Shown here: one piece after another, positions 1-7,922 of the stretch
How the letters are laid out: every line of letters starts with the position of its first letter
Numbering within the stretch: position 1 is the stretch's first letter
From: Siphonodentalium dalli
Taxonomy: Eukaryota; Mollusca; Scaphopoda; Gadilida; Siphonodentaliidae
Assembly (NCBI GenBank): GCA_032622095.1
Contig: CP136061.1
Location: 434,001-498,000 of the forward strand
DNA length: 64,000 nucleotides
Reading direction: 5' to 3'
Position numbers and translations under genes: made by a program
The notes under the pieces: generated by a model
Database searches by the model: none
What the model saw: only the letters and a program-made list of their open reading frames with translations
Told to the model about the DNA's origin: nothing

Positions 1-458
1 ATTTGATTTTTATCTCGAACACTTTGAAATAAAACCATGTAGTGTGCATTCAAACTTATAGTTCTGCTACTTTTTGATTTTTGGAACATGTTTTGAGTAA
101 TGTAAATTATTGAAGCATTTCGATGGTGCCCTTTTCTAGTAAACCAAAGCATTATTTTGTCTTCATCTTGTTCCCCCATCATGTCATCGAAAACAACAAG
201 ATGAGGAAATGATTTATCTGATACAATTTCCTCATCATCGTCTGGAATACCATCGATAAACTCAACGTTATCAATTTCTTTTATACGATTGTATGTGTCT
301 TGCCATTCTTTGTAACACCAAACTATTTTCTTTAGTGGTGTTTGGAATAAATCGTGTTTAAATTCAATAACTTTTTTAACAAATTATGTTTTACCTGATC
401 CACTAGGTCCGCTGATAAAGAAATTACACGGATGTTGGAAAAGTAAAGATTCTTCCAT
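1..458 (-). pseudogene. DNA-packaging-type P-loop ATPase of a Maverick/adintovirus-like element, 5' part, broken by a nonsense codon
   Basis: Seen: the minus strand reads from an ATG at 458-456 into a short N-terminus, then a Walker A P-loop (GPSGSGKT, residues 17-24). The next codon is TAA (386-384). The same frame stays open from there to base 1 and carries a Walker B-like LVVFDDMM, then an HHRN and QNMF stretch, then RTISLN and an RD pair. Family knowledge: this order matches the FtsK/HerA-A32-type ATPases of Polintons, adintoviruses and related DNA viruses, which drive genome packaging into capsids. The C-terminal part lies left of the window. Context: it is downstream of the polymerase and the ORF at 1079-492 on the same strand, which fits a viral gene block. 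A stop directly after the P-loop should leave only a 24-residue peptide, so I call it a pseudogene. I am fairly sure of the family and less sure of the exact lineage. Confidence 0.75.
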
Positions 459-491
459 GTTGTCACTTTGATGTCTAATCAGAGAGTGAAC

Positions 492-1079
492 TTAACGACG
501 TGTGAATTTAGTTCTTAAACAGAAATCTCCATAGCTGTAAATATTTCCAAACATTTCAATAATCCAAGTATTATAGTCTTCTATTCTTCTGTTTGTTCTG
601 TAAACAAAAAAATCATTTCCTATAATGTTTTTAATTTTTGCAAATGTTGACATTTTTTTTGTTAACAAATACCCATAGATCCTAGGAACTGATTTAAAGG
701 TTCCCCTAGCAAGAGGATAATTATCTTCATACTTTGTATAATGAATATAGTCATGTTCATCAAAAGTTTCTAAATCTAAATGGTGTTGATCACCACCAAA
801 TATCAAAAAATCAGATATTCTTTCAATGAGAAAAAATGTTTTGAATTTAATAAATGATTTAATATATTTTTGAGAGAAATGAGAAGATATACTTGACTCA
901 AGATAGGCCAATCTCTGTAAACATTCGCCGACATCACAGCATCGTAGTATTGCTTTCTTTTCTCTTTCAAACCAGACTTCTTGTTATTCCTTCTTTATCT
1001 CTGGAATAAGTGTTGACTGTGCCACCAAATATCCATAAATCTTCTCAGCAATTTCTGGAGGTACTACTCCTGTCAACAT
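492..1079 (-). pseudogene. Unrecognised viral-element ORF between polymerase and ATPase, one internal stop
   Basis: Seen: one minus-strand frame is open over 196 codons except for a TAA at 986-984 (codon 32), and ends at 492. I chose ATG 1079 because it lies 17 nt past the polymerase stop. An earlier in-frame ATG at 1133 would overlap the polymerase end by 38 nt. The product would be about 195 aa, with a PPEIAEKIYGYL stretch near the N-terminus, a Cys-Cys pair, a middle rich in Phe, Ile and Lys, and a basic C-terminus. No transmembrane segment or catalytic motif is evident. Context: it sits tightly between polymerase and ATPase on one strand, as small conserved genes of such elements often do. 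I do not recognise the family. That the frame is coding is inferred from its length, position and continuity on both sides of the stop. Confidence 0.5.
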
Positions 1080-1095
1080 CTTGACATGAAATGAC

Positions 1096-4000
1096 TCAAC
1101 ATCTCCATCCGTATGGATATGTGTGAATACCATTGACGAGTTTTCGTTTTGTGTACACCGATCTGAAAGTTTTGGTTTGACACTCACTAATCAGTTGATG
1201 GTGCTTTTGTCTTTTAATTCTGGAAGGATACTCAACAACAGTTTTGAAATTTTCACGATCATTAACACATTGTACCATTGTTTCAAAATTAACTTTTTGA
1301 CTTGTGCTGTAATCAAGAGTGATACCTTTTACCTTACATTTGGTGTATCTTCTCCCATCTTTGATGTATTCATATCTGTAGTTCTTTGGCCCAAGTCCAG
1401 CAAATTTGACAATCTTTGCATCGGGATGTTCGTCGCTCCATTTCCCCAATCTTCCTTTGCTGAATGATGAGGTTCAATATTATCTAAAATATCAACATAA
1501 TTTACCAGAATGAATTTGTCACCATCAAGAAGTGTAACATTTTGAACAATTATAATGTTACTAGTAAGCAATTCAAAATAACGTGATGGCTTATCCACAT
1601 ACTCTGTTTTTGACATAAGATTTCTTTGTGCATTCTTACCCCATATACAATTAATCATATAAATTTTAGATATTTGGCGTTTTCCTGGATTCTTCTCGAT
1701 GTTCTCCAATTTTATACCCTCAGCTGCATAATAATCCTGTACAAACTTTTGCTTCTGTTCTTCTGTCTCAACACCAAATGAATAACCACTACATTCCTGT
1801 TTGATCTTTAGATGTTTGTCGATATAGGATTTGTATATTTCATCTGTCCAATCTGTCCAATGCCAAATTTGGTACACATCAAGTATTTTGTAGCCAACAT
1901 CCATTGCTTTGAATAATTCTGGCGTGGTCCACACTCCGGTTATAGCTCGATCTTCTTCTGAATGGTTACATGTCTCGTCCTCATTGATGGCACAAGTGTT
2001 GTACGAAGTAAAAACCATTTTGTTGTTACAATGAATCGGTAGAACTGGAATATACAATTTCGATGGTGGTAAAATTGTACATTTAACAAGTCCCGCATAG
2101 TCTCTAATGTGTTCTTGATCGATCTGCTCTTGGCTCAAAATTTCTGGATGTCCAACAGGGTAGAATTTATATTTGTTGCAATATGGATACAACGAACAGA
2201 CACCGATGAACTTGATTTCTTTTGTGGAATCTTGATCAATTTCCTCGTACAATTTGATGGCATTTGTACGTCCATCAAACAATGCTTCTCTTGGCAAAAT
2301 GGGGTCTCGATGTTTGTAGAAAGATTCCATTTGTTGTTTGAATTTCACATCCGATTTCATTCTTTCGTCGATCTGATGCCCCCAAATTGATTCAACTCTG
2401 TAACCAAGACTTTCCAGTTAATCTTTCTTCTGTTGAGTTCTTGTATATAATTCTTCCATGGTGAGCATCGTATAGGGATTCTTGTATTGTCTGTTGTTGT
2501 AACATTTTGGACATCCATGAAACAGACATCCATTCATCTCAAAAACTGTTCTTGTGGCTTCCTCATATCCATCGACGTAGTGTCCACCAATCTTGATTTC
2601 TCCTCCATTCAAAGCATGCTTAATTGTTATCATACGTGACAATGATAGATGTTGAAGCCAACGTATCGCTTTCATGGAATAGTTTTTAGCACATGGGTAT
2701 CCACCATCTGGAATGATTCCAATTGTTTTCTCTGGCATTGAATTCTTCCTCCATGCCAAATTGCAAACTTGCGCCAATGTTATTGACTCAATGAACGGGT
2801 CAATCTGTTCTGTTTCCAATATGTATTTCCTGAAATTTCCACATCCACGGCGAAGAATATCCACGTCTGATTTGCAGTACTTCTCCATCTCTTCTTGGAA
2901 GTTGAATATCACGTAATTTTCTATTTTCTCATTGTACCATTCAAAGAATTTCTCTCGATTTTCCACGCTCATCATGTCTGGTTTGTAGTAATCAGAAGCC
3001 AAGTAAGGTCCAATGTAATTTTGAAACTTTGGTGAATTCGCCCAATGTGGAAAGTGTCCTTTCGCCATCTCATTCAGCTGAAAAGTTTGTGGAAACTTTG
3101 AAAGCGGCATCATCAGAAAAATCAATAACTTTCACGCTGTTGCATTTTAAACTGAGAATTTTGTTTCCATTCATGATCAGTTCTGGTTTATGAATTCCAC
3201 TTTGTATGAGTGCTTGAAGTAGAAACTGTGCATCGTATCCCTGAGCATTATGTGCTATTGCAACACATCCTTTGTGATCTTGGTGGAATAACCAGTTTGT
3301 GAAGTCTGTTAAAACGTTGTCACCCTTGAATACAAATTCTCTGGAATCCGGTCCGCATGTTTCACATTTTTCTTCGATTGGTTTGCACATGCAATCTCCA
3401 CAAGCGGTATGTGCAACACAGAAGTTTGGAATATGAACACCTGTGTCTTGTCTGCATTCAAAGTCAAAGAATACATATGGAATCTTTGCAGGTTTCTTTT
3501 CCGGTGATTCATATTTTGGAATGTAGCACCTGTGATCTGCTTCAACGATTTCTTTGCAATGTTTGAATTTCTTCAACCCCGCACATATATGTCTGCTTGC
3601 TCTATTGGTGAGAATTTCTTCATCACAATTGTTGCATAGTTGAACCAAATCACATATTTTTCTTTTCTGTTTTCTTTCCGTCTTCAAATGGTTGTCGAAA
3701 CAAGATTTACTTCTGAATGATCGTCGACACGTTCTACACTTCACCAAATTTGTGAAATTACACTGTGTCAATGACCAGCATGCACAAACAAATCTGCATC
3801 GATGATCGCCACGACTTTTGAATCCAATGTCACAGAATTCACAGTAGTAGTTGGTGCCTAGAAATCCTTTGATTGATGTTATGGTGTCGAAGTGATTGTT
3901 GTTGTAGTAGATGTGTACACATTTGCTCTCCGAACACATTTCTGCAGGTTCAAATAGAAATCCAGCGCCAGCAAATTCATTGTGAATTTTCACAACATAT

Positions 4001-4908
4001 TCTGGATACAATATTTCTTGAATCTTGTGGAACTCATTGATACTGCAAACTGTATCGTGTGGAATGCCAGCACAGTTGAGTAGATTTTTTGCTGCATCTG
4101 TTTGTGCTGTGTATATTGATTGTCTTATTCTTTTCCATTTCTTTGACCAGCACGCAGATCCATCACTATCTGCCTTACACATTCCGACGACAATAGATCT
4201 TGCCATACACATAACATCATCAGCATTTTCAATCCGGACAATACTTCTTTTTACTTTTGTCAGCTTGTTCTTGTCTGCAAATGGTCCATAATGTTGTGAG
4301 TGTCGTGTACCACCTTCCGGAATATCTGTAACGAAGATTTCGAAATTGAGTGCACCGTCATGAATTGTAAAGTCTGCATTTGATTGAACCACATTTTGAA
4401 TATTATCCATGAGTGTCCCACCATTCAATTCACTGGCTTTTGTGAATGGAATGAAAATGCTCATATCAAGTCCTGGATGATTTATCGTAACTCTGATTCT
4501 TGTCTTCTCATTTGCTGAACATTTCTGTTTCAATTCTTCTGTCAACTTCTCAAATATCTCTGGAATGTTCTCGATTGGATCTGTAAATTTCTCGAATTTC
4601 ACACCAAATTGTCGTGCTGCTGATTTAAATTTTCTGGAAAAATTCTCCGAGTTCAGCTCCAATTTGAAATATTTTGTTGGATTGAACACAACACGCTCTC
4701 TAGCCAGACTTCTCTTTCTCTTCCCACCAATTTCTCTATTCTGTCTTCGACCGCGTCCAATCTGCCTATCACTAGAACTTTCTTCACTTTCTGCCCCATC
4801 AGTTTCCATATCGCTCTCTTCAATAACTGCAGGCCTTGGTCTTTTTCTAACAATATCTTCTTCGCTGGTGGCGTCGTCTGAGACAGGTCTTTTAATTCTC
4901 TTAAACAT
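1096..4908 (-). pseudogene. polB: Protein-primed family B DNA polymerase (DNA_pol_B_2 type), inactivated
   Basis: Seen: start ATG is 4908-4906; stop is TGA at 1098-1096; span is about 1270 codons, a usual length for this family. In order: an acidic/basic low-complexity N-terminus, a region with several Cys/His zinc-binding-like clusters (about 3900-3500), Exo I DFE (3465-3457, residues 482-484), Exo II HNAQGYD (near 3250), Exo III with KSDVD (near 2870), polymerase motif A, motif B NCIWGK (near 1640), and a C-terminal GPKNY block. Lesions: a frameshift near the 5-A run at 3117-3121; an in-frame TAA at 2420-2418; motif A reads GVCSLYP, with GGT (2204-2202) where the catalytic Asp belongs; and a frame-changing deletion near 1462 that removes the stretch expected to hold motif C (YxDTDS). 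Family knowledge: these enzymes copy linear genomes of Polintons and adintoviruses from a terminal-protein primer. The TATA box at 4989-4996 is its likely promoter. Confidence 0.88.
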
Positions 4909-4988
4909 TTTTGTCTTGAGTTTTGTCAGCAAAAAATATTGCAACTGGCTTCTTCGGAGTTGAAGTGTAAAGTGTAGAATTACACCTG

Positions 4989-4996
4989 CTTTTATA
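4989..4996 (-). promoter_or_regulatory. TATA box (TATAAAAG) for the polymerase
   Basis: The minus strand reads TATAAAAGC about 80 nt before the polymerase ATG at 4908. That spacing suits a core promoter with a leader of about 50 nt. It lies in the left arm of the palindrome. Confidence 0.6.
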
Positions 4997-5020
4997 GCAT
5001 TTTCATTTCGATGAAAATGC

Positions 5021-5028
5021 TATAAAAG
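5021..5028 (+). promoter_or_regulatory. Mirror TATA box facing right
   Basis: This is the same TATAAAAGC on the plus strand, in the right arm of the palindrome. The nearest ATG (5048) opens only five codons. The next plausible gene starts at 5740, so no clear target exists. It may be a by-product of the inverted duplication or drive a transcript that is now lost. Confidence 0.35.
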
Positions 5029-5043
5029 CAGGTGTAATTCTAC

Positions 5044-5275
5044 CGAGAATGACGATAGGACAATAAATTGGTTTCACGACCGCACAGGAGGCATCGGGAA
5101 AATCCGGTAAAAAGTTAAAAAAAAAGTTTAATGATAACTCCTTCTCAATACGCAACGTATTTTACATGTCTGGACCACAGACACAAGTCTAACATCCAAA
5201 ACAACAGGCTTACTATTACGCTTGCGTACCCAGTTAGCATAGGGGATCCAAAATCAATTAGGTCAGAGGTTCTGG
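5044..5275. other. Intergenic stretch, nothing recognised
   Basis: This lies between the palindrome and the first copy of the 475-bp direct repeat. A 61-codon plus-strand ORF starts at 5131 and runs into the repeat, but it has no motif or composition that supports coding. Confidence 0.5.
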
Positions 5276-5747
5276 TTGATCATTATTGTATAGCGATCAA
5301 ACAAATGTTTTTTTAATTTCGTTAGATCATTATCTATTATTTGGTACACATGATTTGATATATTTGTTACCTCGTTAGGAAAATATGGAATGTTTTTCTA
5401 GTTTTTTTGGAAATGTACATATTTTATACATAAAACTGAACACAAGAAACATACTGAACATTTTTCTTGATCATTGCATTTGATAACTTTACTTGGTCAT
5501 CGTTTATGAACGAAGATGAATTCATATGTTAAAACATCTTAATTAATTGCATATACTATCATGAATTTAATCTATAACATATCGAAATGGTGAAACTAAC
5601 AGATAATGCACTGAAAAGAAACACAACGTCAGGAAACATTTGTCATTTTTAACGTCAAAGTATTATGTGCTTTCTCTACCGTCCGCGCAATCGTGACACA
5701 AGTTCAAGACGGATCTTCAGACTTATTCTGCATTCAAAGATGACTGC
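5276..5747 (+). repeat. 475-bp direct repeat, copy A (promoter cassette)
   Basis: Matches 6814-7290 along its whole length with scattered substitutions and small indels. The match runs through the ATG and second codon of the downstream ORF (both start Met-Thr-Ala) and then stops. It therefore carries the 5' regulatory region of the 58-aa ORF. The A-to-B distance is about 1.54 kb, same orientation. Confidence 0.93.
5613..5660 (+). promoter_or_regulatory. Shared upstream box, copy 1 (for the 58-aa ORF)
   Basis: Contains ACACAACGTCAGGAAA, then a TTTGTCA stretch, then TTTTAACGTCAAAG. The box ends 80 nt before the ATG at 5740. Two CRE-like ACGTCA half-sites lie about 27 bp apart. The same block precedes the ORFs starting at 6654 (minus) and 7283. 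Confidence 0.65.
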
Positions 5748-5916
5748 AATCCCCGAACCCTTGATGGCGATACTGAGAGGAACTAGGGGGATAACACCGC
5801 AGATAATGTGGGACAGGCACGCAAGAGAAGTGACCGCCCGTTCAAAGCTGATCATGCAAAAAAGAACAGCGGGGGAACAAAAGCAAAATTCTCACTCTGA
5901 GAAAATTGGGGAGTGA
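5740..5916 (+). CDS. Small basic 58-aa ORF of unknown function
   Basis: Seen: ATG at 5740, TGA at 5914-5916, 58 aa, basic, starting Met-Thr-Ala. No recognisable domain, signal peptide or membrane segment. The case for a gene rests on its flanks: it carries the same upstream box as two neighbours, 80 nt before the ATG, and the left half of the same histone-type 3' hairpin 20 nt after the stop. Beyond the shared first codons it does not resemble the OTU-like ORF at 7283. The 3' hairpin has lost its right arm, so the gene may itself be a remnant or a 3'-truncated copy. The start follows from the alignment of the two repeat copies, which ends just inside both ORFs. Confidence 0.45.
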   Translation: MTAIPEPLMAILRGTRGITPQIMWDRHAREVTARSKLIMQKRTAGEQKQNSHSEKIGE

Positions 5917-5936
5917 ATTTTGATGTCGTACAAAAC

Positions 5937-5946
5937 GGCCCTTTTA
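5937..5946 (+). promoter_or_regulatory. Left half of a histone-type 3' stem-loop (broken)
   Basis: AAAACGGCCCTTTT begins here exactly as at the intact stem-loop of 7767-7782 and at the same distance (20 nt) from the stop codon. It then continues as AGCATTGC instead of CAGGGCC. The right arm is lost, so no hairpin can form. Confidence 0.6.
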
Positions 5947-6127
5947 GCATTGCTTAAGAACTAATAATGTTCATTGTACCCTATGTTTCGTTTTGAAAAA
6001 ATCACGCCACGAATAATTTAAAACAAAATATACTTGCAAATATTTGTTGTTGAATAAATTATGAATTGAACAATCGTGTTTTGTTTTTTTTCAGCTATGA
6101 AAGAGTAACCTTTTGGGAAATGTGTGT

Positions 6128-6143
6128 GGCCCTGAAAAGGGCC
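6128..6143 (-). promoter_or_regulatory. Histone-mRNA-type 3' stem-loop of the coiled-coil gene
   Basis: The minus strand reads AAAACGGCCCTTTTCAGGGCC followed by ACACACA. The 6-bp stem GGCCCT/AGGGCC with loop TTTC fits the metazoan histone stem-loop consensus (GGYYYT, 4-nt T-rich loop, ARRRCC). It starts 22 nt after the stop at 6168-6166. A purine-rich downstream element is weak here (AAAAGG about 15 nt on). Confidence 0.72.
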
Positions 6144-6165
6144 GTTTTAAAATTATCATCTGACT

Positions 6166-6654
6166 TTAACACCGTTTTGTGTTTTTCTTATATCTTGACA
6201 TATCTTTCCCATGAGAACCGAGAGCTTTTGCGAATTCATCACTTTTCTCTGTATCTCTAGATTCTTTACAAGGAAGATGAAATCTGACTTTTGTCTCAGT
6301 AGAAGCCTTCATGATACTCTTAGGTTGTTTTTCTTTCGTCGCCGATAATTTTCCTTTTTTGATCTGTTTCTGCTCTTTCGATCTCTCAACATCATGAACC
6401 CTGATTGGGATATCTATCTGTTCTGCAACGAAACGAAGATTCACTTTCACTTCTTGATGCGTTACTTGCGTTTTCACGTCAATATCCCTGCGAAGACATC
6501 TCAGTTCATCTAAAATCGCTTTTAAAATGAGTGTATCACCATCTGTAGTCATTGTCGTATTAGCTTGGACTGTTGACTGTGACGCAGCATATGTATTCTG
6601 TGCAACAGGACTACTGTATATCTCACTCTGAAGAAATTCTGTTAACGGATCCAT
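6166..6654 (-). CDS. 162-aa coiled-coil and basic protein with candidate PP1-docking motifs
   Basis: Seen: ATG at 6654-6652, stop at 6168-6166, no lesions. Residues 1-40 are rich in Ser, Thr and Gln. Residues 41-83 form a heptad-like amphipathic stretch (LILKAILDELRCLRRDID onward), a likely coiled coil. Residues 91-127 are strongly basic and hold SIMK (113-116) and KVRF (122-125). These resemble the SILK and RVxF motifs that dock protein phosphatase 1. The C-terminus is Lys-rich. No membrane segment or enzyme motif. Context: it is divergent from the OTU-like gene at 7283 and shares its upstream box and its histone-type 3' stem-loop. I do not recognise the family. A nucleic-acid-binding or scaffold protein that may recruit PP1 is inference from the motifs only. 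It is the most intact gene of the element. Confidence 0.6.
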   Translation of the reverse strand: MDPLTEFLQSEIYSSPVAQNTYAASQSTVQANTTMTTDGDTLILKAILDELRCLRRDIDVKTQVTHQEVKVNLRFVAEQIDIPIRVHDVERSKEQKQIKKGKLSATKEKQPKSIMKASTETKVRFHLPCKESRDTEKSDEFAKALGSHGKDMSRYKKNTKRC

Positions 6655-6740
6655 CTCTTGATAGCAATGCAATGTAAGGTTGATCAAATTCGAAAATATT
6701 TGTATACATTTGACACGGGCGACAATGAAATCACATGTCG

Positions 6741-6786
6741 CATTGGCGTTAAAATTGACAAATATTTCCTGACGTTGTGTTTTTTC
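6741..6786 (-). promoter_or_regulatory. Shared upstream box, copy 2 (for the coiled-coil gene)
   Basis: The minus strand reads ACACAACGTCAGGAAA, then ATTTGTCA, then TTTTAACGCCAATG. It ends 87 nt before the ATG at 6654. The flanking sequence differs from the 475-bp direct repeat. This copy is therefore kept independently of that duplication and in the opposite orientation, which argues for function. Confidence 0.65.
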
Positions 6787-6813
6787 AGAGACGGATCAAC
6801 ATGTATATTTTTC

Positions 6814-7290
6814 TTGATCATTATTGTATACCGATCAAACAAATGTTTTTATTTTCGTTAGATCATTATCTATTATTTGGTACACATGATTTGATATATT
6901 TGTTACCTTGTTAGGAAAATATGGAATGTTTTTCTAGTTTTAGTTTTTGGAATTGTACATATTTTATACATAAAAACTGAACACAAGAAACATACTGAAC
7001 ATTTTTCTTGATCATTGCATTTTATAACTTTACTTGGTGATCGTTTATGAACGAAGATGAATTCATACGTTAAAACATCTTAATTAATTGCATATACTAT
7101 CATGAATTTAATCTATAACATATCGAAATGGTGAAACTAACAGATAATGCACTGAAAAGAAACACAACGTCAGGAAACATTTGTCATTTTTAACGTCAAA
7201 GCATTATGTGCTTTCTCTACCGCCCGCACAATCGTGATATATGTTCAAACACGGCAACGAACAATTTATTCTGCATTCAAAGATGACTGC
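6814..7290 (+). repeat. 475-bp direct repeat, copy B (promoter cassette)
   Basis: Partner of 5276-5747. It supplies the upstream region and first codons of the OTU-like gene. Differences from copy A are point changes and a few small indels, for example in the T-rich runs near 6855 and 6945. Confidence 0.93.
7154..7201 (+). promoter_or_regulatory. Shared upstream box, copy 3 (for the OTU-like gene)
   Basis: Nearly identical to 5613-5660. It ends 82 nt before the ATG at 7283 and is followed by a CTTTCTCTACCG stretch that could hold the transcription start. Confidence 0.65.
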
Positions 7291-7747
7291 TGTAAACATA
7301 ACCGATCTTGACGAGATAATGGGCGGTGGGGTATACTGTAAAGCAGTGTACGGTGAAGAAATATCGCTATTTTAGAGGGCACTCAGCATTGGGATTTACG
7401 GGACGACCGATGGATGGATGGTTCTGAGAGATGCGGCAGTTGCCCTGTACTACACAGAGAGGGACGAACTTGGTGCGTCGGCACAAGACTTACGACACAC
7501 ACCACTTTTGGCCGAATCAAGATTGATGGTTGAATTAGCGGCGACTGTTATACAGCGACCTATCGTCATGTTTGATGCTACCAAAGGCGGCTACAAATCA
7601 ACACCAAGATTCAAGTCATCAATACCTCTAGTGTGGATCCCCCACGTTTGCCACGAGCATTATTGTGAATGCGAAATATGGATGAGGAGAGGAGACAAAT
7701 CAATTGAAGTTTTGGCAAACAAAGAAGTTCAATGTGTCGGATTCTAA
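7283..7747 (+). pseudogene. OTU-like (deubiquitinase-fold) protein with a stop in the Cys box
   Basis: Seen: ATG at 7283, TAA at 7745-7747, 154 codons with one in-frame TAG at 7373-7375 (codon 31). Right after the stop comes RALSIGIYG, then a helix-like LRDAAVALYY, then ELAATVIQRPIVMF, then an HEHYCE segment near the C-terminus. Family knowledge: OTU cysteine proteases have a DGNCLFRALS-type Cys box, a mid-domain Glu-Leu/Arg-Pro-Ile strand and a C-terminal His-Tyr. The order and spacing here fit. The residues before the stop (GEEISLF) lack the DGNC signature, so the nucleophile Cys is not visible. Viral OTU proteins strip ubiquitin from targets, but with stop and missing Cys this copy should be inactive. 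The upstream box and 3' stem-loop are intact. The fold call is by eye and moderately sure. Confidence 0.5.
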
Positions 7748-7766
7748 ACTATAACAAAAATAAAAC

Positions 7767-7782
7767 GGCCCTTTTCAGGGCC
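7767..7782 (+). promoter_or_regulatory. Histone-mRNA-type 3' stem-loop of the OTU-like gene
   Basis: GGCCCT-TTTC-AGGGCC, preceded by AAAAC and followed by ACCAAA, fits the histone stem-loop consensus including its 3' ACCA flank. It begins 20 nt after the stop codon. No histone reading frame is present nearby. Confidence 0.8.
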
Positions 7783-7793
7783 ACCAAATGATC

Positions 7794-7800
7794 GAAAAGA
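7794..7800 (+). promoter_or_regulatory. Candidate histone downstream element (purine-rich)
   Basis: GAAAAGA lies 12 nt past the stem-loop. That is the position where U7 snRNA pairs with a purine-rich element in histone pre-mRNAs. It is short and could be chance. Confidence 0.4.
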
Positions 7801-7922
7801 TACTCTTGATAGCTAATTGATATTTTCCAAAGTGAGATTTTCCTTTTGAAAAAAATAATTCTAAGTCCATTTTCATTTTTTCGATCAGAAATGTCACATC
7901 AATGACAGGAACATCTATCCTC

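Larger units (their letters stand above)
4974..5043. repeat. Perfect 33-bp inverted repeat with a 4-nt centre, upstream of the polymerase
   Basis: The arms 4974-5006 and 5011-5043 are exact reverse complements around TTCG (5007-5010). Each arm holds one TATAAAAG box pointing outward. Beyond the outer GTAG/CTAC edges the two flanks are unrelated, so the symmetry ends sharply. It could be an inverted duplication of the polymerase core promoter, giving a divergent promoter, or a structural hairpin. The sequence alone does not decide. Confidence 0.9.

Noticed and set aside
5131-5316. 61-codon plus-strand ORF after the palindrome
   Set aside because: No motif, and it runs into the direct repeat. 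None of the shared upstream box or 3' stem-loop accompanies it.
6658-6861. 67-codon plus-strand ORF
   Set aside because: It overlaps the upstream region of the coiled-coil gene and the start of the direct repeat; no support.
1-7800. Alternative genetic code or programmed readthrough explaining the internal stops
   Set aside because: Stops are of different kinds (TAA and TAG), and the polymerase also has a frameshift, a deletion and a catalytic-residue change, so decay explains them better.
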